Source of the DNA: Aquifex sp.
GTDB taxonomy: Bacteria; Aquificota; Aquificia; Aquificales; Aquificaceae
Direction of reading: 5' to 3'
NCBI GenBank assembly: GCA_003978875.1
Contig: QNXQ01000160.1
Span: 1-19,037 of the forward strand
Length of the DNA: 19,037 nucleotides
Each line of letters opens with the position of its first letter. The first letter of the stretch is position 1. This document shows, in pieces, positions 14,389 to 19,037 of the stretch. Both the position numbers and the translations under genes were made by a program. A model generated the notes under the pieces. The model ran no database searches, was not told where the DNA came from, and was given only the letters and a program-made list of their open reading frames with translations.

Positions 14389-15051
14389 ATGAGAGTACTG
14401 ATAACCGGTACGGATACAGGAATAGGTAAAACTTTTATAACCTATAATCTTGCAAAGGCTTTGAAGGAAAAAGGATACAACGTAGGATGTTATAAGCCTG
14501 TAGAAACATACGTCAAGGATATACCAGAAGATGGAAACCTTTTAGCTAAGGCTACAGGACAAAGTGTTGATGAAGTGGTTCCCGTTCGTTTTTCCCTTCC
14601 TCTTGCTCCATACGCAGCAACAATTGAGGAAAAAAGGGATTTTTCTTTGGATGAGTTAAGAACCCATTTTGAAGGACTAACCAAGAAGTATGAAATTCTT
14701 CTCGTGGAAAGTGCGGGAGGAATAGCGGTTCCCATAAAGAAGAATTACACTTATGCCGACCTAGCAAAAGACTGGAATTTGAAGGTATTTATAGTGGCAA
14801 GGGCGGGTTTAGGTACATTGAATCACACTTACCTGACATGGTATTACGCTAAAAACAACGGATTGGAAGTGATAGGCATAGTTTTAAATGGGTCAACGGG
14901 TAAGGATATTTCCGAAAAAACAAATCCTTTGATAATTAAAGAGATGACAGGTATAGAACCTGTTGTTATTCCAGAAGTAGGAGATTTAGAATTACCAGAA
15001 GAACACAAAGAAAAACTTCTCAATTACTTTTTATCAGGTTTGAGACCGTAA
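14389..15051 (+). CDS. bioD: Dethiobiotin synthetase
   Basis: Closes the ureido ring of 7,8-diaminopelargonate with CO2 and ATP in biotin synthesis. The 220-residue protein has the P-loop GTDTGIGKT (7-15), the Lys in YKPVET (35-40), the Mg-binding Asp48 in PEDGN, the loop VESAGGIAVP (106-115; family form EGAGG) with Glu107, and LGTLNHTYLT (141-150). The Ser in ESAGG and the Tyr after KPVET are minor departures. It is translated 7 bases after thiE without its own clear Shine-Dalgarno, so it is likely coupled. No other bio gene is in the window. Its end overlaps convergent PBP by 28 bases. Confidence 0.93.
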   Translation: MRVLITGTDTGIGKTFITYNLAKALKEKGYNVGCYKPVETYVKDIPEDGNLLAKATGQSVDEVVPVRFSLPLAPYAATIEEKRDFSLDELRTHFEGLTKKYEILLVESAGGIAVPIKKNYTYADLAKDWNLKVFIVARAGLGTLNHTYLTWYYAKNNGLEVIGIVLNGSTGKDISEKTNPLIIKEMTGIEPVVIPEVGDLELPEEHKEKLLNYFLSGLRP

Positions 15052-16757
15052 ATTGATGCAATTCTTTCTGCAAGTTCTTTAAAATAAGGTGCAGCAACTG
15101 TACCTCCGTATATGTTCTTTCCTCTAGGTTCATCTACGAGGATTATCGCGGTAAATTTCGGATTTTTCGGGAAAAAACCTATGAAGAAAGTAGTTAATTT
15201 TTCCTTGGAATAAGTTTTAATTTTCCTATCGTACTTTTGTGCGGTTCCTGTTTTCCCTCCTATGTAAAATAAACCGCTTTTTGCTTTTTTTCCAGTGCCT
15301 TTCTCCACAACTTGTATAAGTACACTTCTTAACCATGCGACTGTACTTGGAGATATATCTAAAGGCTCTGTATGAACTTCTTCTTTCTCTAAAATTGAAG
15401 GTTTTACATATTTTCCTTGAATGAGAGCGTTAAAACTTGTGAGCAGGTGAAATGCATTATACGCTATTCCTTGTCCTATTGATGCATAAGTTCTATTAGC
15501 TTTATTATTCAGGTTGGATATTCGAGGATTATTTTCACTGAATATAATTTTTGGAGTTTTCTTCATTCTAAAGGTCGAAAAAAGTTTATCAAAATCTTCC
15601 GGACTTAATCTCATACCGATTTTTATGGCTCCTACATTGGAAGAATAAATTAAAACCTCAGCTGGCGTAATGTACTTCTTTTTCCTTAAATAGGTTATTG
15701 GGTCTCTTATTATTTTTTTATATACCTTTAATTTTCCGTAATTAATATCTATCAAGCTGTTCTTTTTTATAAATCCTTTGTCAATGGCATAAGCTACGAG
15801 GAATGGTTTAAAGGTTGAACCTATCTCAAATAGGTCGTAAGTTCCAAAATTTCTTGTAAAAATAGGGAAAAACCTTTCGTATCTGTTCGGGTCGTAATCG
15901 GGAAATGTCGTAAAACCTCTTATCTTTCCGGTGTCCGACTCCATGACTATTATTACAATTTTTTTAGGTTTCCACTTTCTCCTTATTTTCTTCTTTATTT
16001 CTTCAATAACAGATTGTACCCGGTAATCTATGCTTAATACCAAATCTTTAGGTTCATGAAAATCGTAATCCTTTGGTTCTATAAAAAGAATACCTTTATC
16101 CCTGTAGAGAATAAATTTTTTTCCCTTTTCCTCATGTCCCGTCAAATACCTATCAAATTGATACTCCAGTCCTTCTCCTCCACCCCCTTCCTTTTTGACA
16201 AAACCTATTAGATTTGAAGCGAAGTACTTGTGAGGATAAAACCTTAAGTATTTTTGCCCTACTCCCACGTGAGCCGTAATAAAAGGCTTTGTGTACCTCT
16301 TTTTATCCCTATCGTAATCTATACTCCTTATAAAGTTCCTTATTTCTTCTTCCTTTTCCAATGGAAAGGTAATTAGTTCAAAAACATCTTTATTTTTAGC
16401 CAGCTTTTTCCTGATTTTCTCCTGAGGAATTTTCAAAATTCTTGAAAGTCCTTTTATAAACCGTTCCTTCTTTTTTTCATCGGAAAATAGGAAAAATTTA
16501 TAGATGTAAATGTATCCTACGGGATAGCTTATTGCTAAGGGAATACCATTTCTATCCAAGATAGAACCTCTGTAATCTTGAACACTGATGATTTTTACAC
16601 TATCTTTTGCTCCTTTTAAAACTTTTTCTTCAAAGAAGTTTATGTATAACAAACGTAAAAAAACTATAGCAGATAAAACCAAGATAACTGCGAATAAAAT
16701 TTTAATTTTTCTTTTAAATTCCTTTTCTCTCTTCCTGTATTTGATTAATTGTTCCAC
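15024..16757 (-). CDS. Class B penicillin-binding protein (FtsI/PBP2-type transpeptidase)
   Basis: Cross-links peptidoglycan in the periplasm as partner of a SEDS polymerase. The protein has 577 residues. A short basic cytoplasmic tail precedes one membrane anchor (about 18-40). Next is the pedestal with RGSILDRNGIPLA (63-75), typical of division or elongation PBPs. The transpeptidase domain from about 260 carries the three active-site motifs: Ser314-Thr-Phe-Lys317 in GSTFKP, Ser372-Ser-Asn374, and Lys502-Thr-Gly-Thr505. The pedestal and dimerisation region is lysine-rich. The layout fits FtsI somewhat better than PBP2, but is not decisive. It follows the secreted protein gene by 9 bases, in a separate unit from the SEDS gene at 11482-12828. 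No Shine-Dalgarno is visible. Confidence 0.92.
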   Translation of the reverse strand: MEQLIKYRKREKEFKRKIKILFAVILVLSAIVFLRLLYINFFEEKVLKGAKDSVKIISVQDYRGSILDRNGIPLAISYPVGYIYIYKFFLFSDEKKKERFIKGLSRILKIPQEKIRKKLAKNKDVFELITFPLEKEEEIRNFIRSIDYDRDKKRYTKPFITAHVGVGQKYLRFYPHKYFASNLIGFVKKEGGGGEGLEYQFDRYLTGHEEKGKKFILYRDKGILFIEPKDYDFHEPKDLVLSIDYRVQSVIEEIKKKIRRKWKPKKIVIIVMESDTGKIRGFTTFPDYDPNRYERFFPIFTRNFGTYDLFEIGSTFKPFLVAYAIDKGFIKKNSLIDINYGKLKVYKKIIRDPITYLRKKKYITPAEVLIYSSNVGAIKIGMRLSPEDFDKLFSTFRMKKTPKIIFSENNPRISNLNNKANRTYASIGQGIAYNAFHLLTSFNALIQGKYVKPSILEKEEVHTEPLDISPSTVAWLRSVLIQVVEKGTGKKAKSGLFYIGGKTGTAQKYDRKIKTYSKEKLTTFFIGFFPKNPKFTAIILVDEPRGKNIYGGTVAAPYFKELAERIASIYGLKPDKK

Positions 16758-16766
16758 AATTATTTA

Positions 16767-17480
16767 TTATCTAATCTTTTGATACCCCTCTGGTAATCTG
16801 TATATATATTCAGGAATCTCCGCTTTTCTTACAGAAATCACTTCCGTATAGGTTCTAAACATTCCCGTATCTTGTTCAGTTCTTATCACCCCTCCGTAGT
16901 TCCTTAAGATTTCATTTAAAAATTTTTCTATCTCCGAAATAGGGATGTTTCTTTCGGTTAAATTCTTTTCCTTCATAATAGCCTTTATAAAGTTTATGTA
17001 AAATCTATTCTCAAGCTCATTTGCTTTGACAAGTTCCTTCCAATCTTTGGTGTACCACTGCACAATAGTGTTCCTTCTTCCCATAAAGGAAGCATCTATA
17101 ATAACTTTGCGGGCCTTGTAATTCCTTATCCTTTTAATTTCTTGGGAAGGTTTGAATGCATCCTTTTTTATCGTACATACTTTATTGTTACAGTCTATAA
17201 ACGGGATAGTTACCAGAAATAGTGGAGCGGTTTTGGAAAAATCCATATAAGACTTTGTACTTTTTATCACCCTATAGATTTTAGGGAGACCGTTTTCAAT
17301 CTTTTGTACCATAAACTCTCCCTTAGTTTCTGTAATAATTGCATCTTCGGCAATATAGATTTTCCTCTTTAGTTCTTTCTTTATGTGAAAACCTTCACTT
17401 CCGTTTATTTCTTCCAGAATAAATCCCTCTACAGCAAAACTAAAAACGAAGGTAAATAAAAGAAGAAAGAGTTTTAACAT
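16767..17480 (-). CDS. Secreted protein of unknown function, possibly DUF4412-like
   Basis: The 237-residue product has an N-terminal signal peptide (hydrophobic 3-16, likely cut after Ala16 in FSFA-VEG) and no other membrane segment, so it is probably periplasmic. The body is beta-strand-rich, with a KSYMDF near 76-81, two cysteines (97 and 102) that could form a disulfide, and YKARKVI...IVQWYTKDW (121-147), which recalls the ligand-free barrel pattern of DUF4412 proteins. I cannot confirm this. The ATG is preceded by GAAGG with good spacing. It is the first gene of the transcription unit with the penicillin-binding protein, 9 bases apart, so a cell-envelope role is plausible but inferred. 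Confidence 0.65.
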   Translation of the reverse strand: MLKLFLLLFTFVFSFAVEGFILEEINGSEGFHIKKELKRKIYIAEDAIITETKGEFMVQKIENGLPKIYRVIKSTKSYMDFSKTAPLFLVTIPFIDCNNKVCTIKKDAFKPSQEIKRIRNYKARKVIIDASFMGRRNTIVQWYTKDWKELVKANELENRFYINFIKAIMKEKNLTERNIPISEIEKFLNEILRNYGGVIRTEQDTGMFRTYTEVISVRKAEIPEYIYRLPEGYQKIR

Positions 17481-17527
17481 AGTACCTTCAATTTTAACAC
17501 AGTATTAATGTATTAATATTTAACCTT

Positions 17528-18235
17528 GTGAGGTTAGATAAATATCTTTCGAAAGCTCTTCATATCTCCAGAAAGGAGGCAAAGGAGTTAATAAGAGAGG
17601 GAAGGGTAAAGGTCGGCGGTAAAACGGTCAGAGAAACAGATTACCGTGTAAAGGAAGGAGAAGAAGTTGAAGTAGAAGGTAAGAGTCTAAAACCTAAGGA
17701 AAAGGTTTATATTATGCTCTATAAACCAAAGGGTTATCTCTCAACCACCGAAAGGGAAGCAAAATATCCCTCATTTATAGAATTTCTGGCTGAACACTTC
17801 GGACACAGAAAACTTTTCTCCGCGGGAAGACTTGACGTTGACGCAGAAGGATTACTTATTGTAACCGACGATGGAGAACTAACCCATAGGCTTACACACC
17901 CGAAATGGAAAGTGGAAAAAGAATACATTGTAGAATTAGACCAGAGTATAAGCGCTGAAGATCTAAAGAAACTGTATGGGATAAAACTTGAAAAAAAACC
18001 AGTTCAGCTGGTAAAAGCGGAGAAATTATCCGATAACAGGGTAAATATAATCCTTACCGAGGGTCGCTATCATATAGTCAAGAGACTTTTTAGTGCTATA
18101 GGTTATACTGTAAAAGAACTTAAAAGAGTGAGAATAGGAAATATCAAATTGGATGAAAATCTTGAACCCGGTGAGTGGAGAGAACTCACAGAAGAAGAAG
18201 TAAAAAAACTAAAGAAATTGGTTAGGTTGCTCTGA
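17528..18235 (+). CDS. RsuA/RluB-family rRNA pseudouridine synthase
   Basis: Converts a uridine in ribosomal RNA to pseudouridine; family members modify 16S U516 (RsuA) or 23S sites (RluB/E/F). The N-terminal S4 RNA-binding domain (residues 1-50, with SRKEAKELIREGRVKVGG) is followed by the catalytic domain with MLYKPKGYLST (63-73), GRLDVDAEGLL (100-110, catalytic Asp103; the usual Thr is Ala), and TEGRYHIVKRLFSAIG near the end. The 235 residues suit RsuA or RluB; which rRNA site it modifies is undecided. The start is a GTG at 17528 without a Shine-Dalgarno, in a 47-base divergent spacer. Its TGA overlaps the helicase ATG by one base (TGATG), so the two are translationally coupled. Confidence 0.9.
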   Translation: MRLDKYLSKALHISRKEAKELIREGRVKVGGKTVRETDYRVKEGEEVEVEGKSLKPKEKVYIMLYKPKGYLSTTEREAKYPSFIEFLAEHFGHRKLFSAGRLDVDAEGLLIVTDDGELTHRLTHPKWKVEKEYIVELDQSISAEDLKKLYGIKLEKKPVQLVKAEKLSDNRVNIILTEGRYHIVKRLFSAIGYTVKELKRVRIGNIKLDENLEPGEWRELTEEEVKKLKKLVRLL

Positions 18236-18861
18236 TGAAATACTTGAACGAATTCCAAAGGAAAGCTGTAGAAAGAGCCATTTCTTCGGATAAAGTATTT
18301 CTAATACACGGACCACCTGGAACCGGGAAAACAACTACTTTAATTGAGTGTATAAATCAGCTGGTAAAGCAGGGAAATAAAGTCCTTGCAACAGCGGATT
18401 CAAATATTGCAGTAGATAATATAGTTGAACGCCTTATAACAAAGGGTGTAAAAGTTGTAAGAGTAGGAAATCCCGCAAGAATTCTTAAAAGCATCCAAAA
18501 ACATACCCTCGACTACTTAATTGAATTAGAGCCGGAATTTGATAAAGCCAAGAAACTCTACGAGGAACTAGAAAAACTGAGAGAAGAACAGAACAAGTAT
18601 GTAAAACCGGAACCCAGATATAGAAGAGGGCTTAGCGATGAAGAGATATTAAAGCGGGCAAAAACCGGAACACCGGTGAGAGGTTTAAACCCTAAGGTAA
18701 TAAGAAGTATGGCTAAATGGATAAAAATTCAACAGAGGATTAAAGAAATTTATGAAAAAGCAAAGTTAGAAGAACAAAAGGCTATAAAAAAGAAATGGAG
18801 GCAAGCATACGAAAAAACAATGCTAAAGAAAAACAAATATTTTACGCTACACACCAACTAA
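18235..18861 (+). pseudogene. 3'-truncated SF1 helicase (IGHMBP2/Dna2-like)
   Basis: The first part of a superfamily 1 helicase. It has the Q-motif-like NEFQRKAV (5-12), Walker A HGPPGTGKTT (25-34) and motif Ia ATADSNIAVDNIVERL (53-68), followed by a long charged coiled-coil region (95-185), as in the 1B stalk of Upf1-like helicases. About residue 188 the family similarity stops; the next 20 residues are lysine-rich junk to a TAA. Motifs II to VI, with the Walker B acid, are absent from any frame after this, so the protein cannot be a working helicase. Full members exceed 500 residues. The cut fits insertion, rearrangement or a faulty assembly. Starts in the tail of the pseudouridine synthase gene. 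Confidence 0.72.
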
Positions 18862-19037
18862 AGGCAAAAAAAAACCCATTGCAGGACGCTGTTAATTTGC
18901 TGGCGCGAATGATTGATGAAAAATGCGGAATAGAAATTTGTATATGCTGTAACCTACCATTAAGAAAAGATTTGATTGATGGTTGCAATATTTTGTTGCT
19001 GAGTGTATGTTATGAAGATTATACCTGTCGGTGTTAC
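18795..19037 (+). CDS. Unrecognised reading frame running off the window (partial)
   Basis: From ATG 18795 a frame, offset from the helicase, stays open for 81 codons to the last base. The product is cysteine-rich near its end (Cys clusters in CGIEICICCN and SVCYEDYTCRC), unlike neighbouring proteins, and uses CGA and CGG arginine codons that are uncommon here. There is no Shine-Dalgarno. It begins where the helicase loses similarity, so it is either an incoming gene or a chance open frame on foreign sequence. A run of nine A (18866-18874) lies inside and could hide a frameshift. No family is recognised. Confidence 0.25.
   Translation, partial: MEASIRKNNAKEKQIFYATHQLKAKKNPLQDAVNLLARMIDEKCGIEICICCNLPLRKDLIDGCNILLLSVCYEDYTCRCY

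Noticed and set aside
18760..18861. Simple frameshift rescuing the helicase
   Set aside because: None of the other two frames after 18790 shows a Walker B or later helicase motif, so a one-base error would not restore the protein within the visible sequence.
1..19037. CRISPR array or defence island
   Set aside because: No regularly spaced direct repeats were seen, and no cas, restriction, toxin-antitoxin or other defence-type proteins; the only nearby repeat is an 8-bp pair at 4744-4761.

Overview
The window reads as a chromosomal segment from a hyperthermophilic bacterium of the Aquificaceae. It resembles Aquifex but is probably not A. aeolicus VF5: from memory, the VF5 thymidylate kinase also has 195 residues but differs at many positions. 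The evidence is Lys/Glu/Ile-rich proteins, AGA/AGG arginine codons, very tight packing, and pathway genes scattered singly rather than in operons. No database search was possible, so the placement is inference.

Layout. Positions 1-202 hold no recognisable gene but carry a perfect 15-bp hairpin. At 203-1012 there is the C-terminal part of an outer-membrane beta-barrel protein, best matched to LptD, with its front end missing. Then come rpe (-), tmk (+), and argJ (-) with an M48 metalloprotease-TPR lipoprotein (-). The only long intergenic region inside the window (4691-4991) carries a compact, strongly structured element that could be a small RNA or the stranded end of an IS200/IS605-type transposon. 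It is followed by an iron-type alcohol dehydrogenase and pabB (+), dapA (-), and a GH130 glycosidase/phosphorylase (+) facing a glycosyltransferase (-). The glycosyltransferase ends a four-gene minus-strand run rpiB, ftsW/rodA, argG, GT. Next on the plus strand are a small acidic hypothetical gene, tRNA-Ser(UGA), thiE and bioD. A minus-strand pair follows (a secreted protein of unknown function, then a class B penicillin-binding protein), and last an rsuA-type pseudouridine synthase with a helicase cut off after about 188 residues, beyond which an unrecognised reading frame runs off the window.

The genes serve central metabolism: pentose phosphate (rpe, rpiB), arginine (argJ, argG), lysine/peptidoglycan precursor (dapA), folate (pabB), thiamine (thiE), biotin (bioD) and dTMP (tmk). 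Cell-envelope genes (lptD fragment, M48 protease, SEDS protein, PBP) and RNA modification are also present. No defence island, CRISPR array, phage module or intact transposase is visible.

The most notable signals are structural. All five convergent gene pairs overlap at their 3' ends. Most start codons lack a Shine-Dalgarno sequence. Both outer genes are broken at rearrangement-like junctions, and the solitary structured element sits where packing is loosest. I did not find convincing evidence of a wholly new system.
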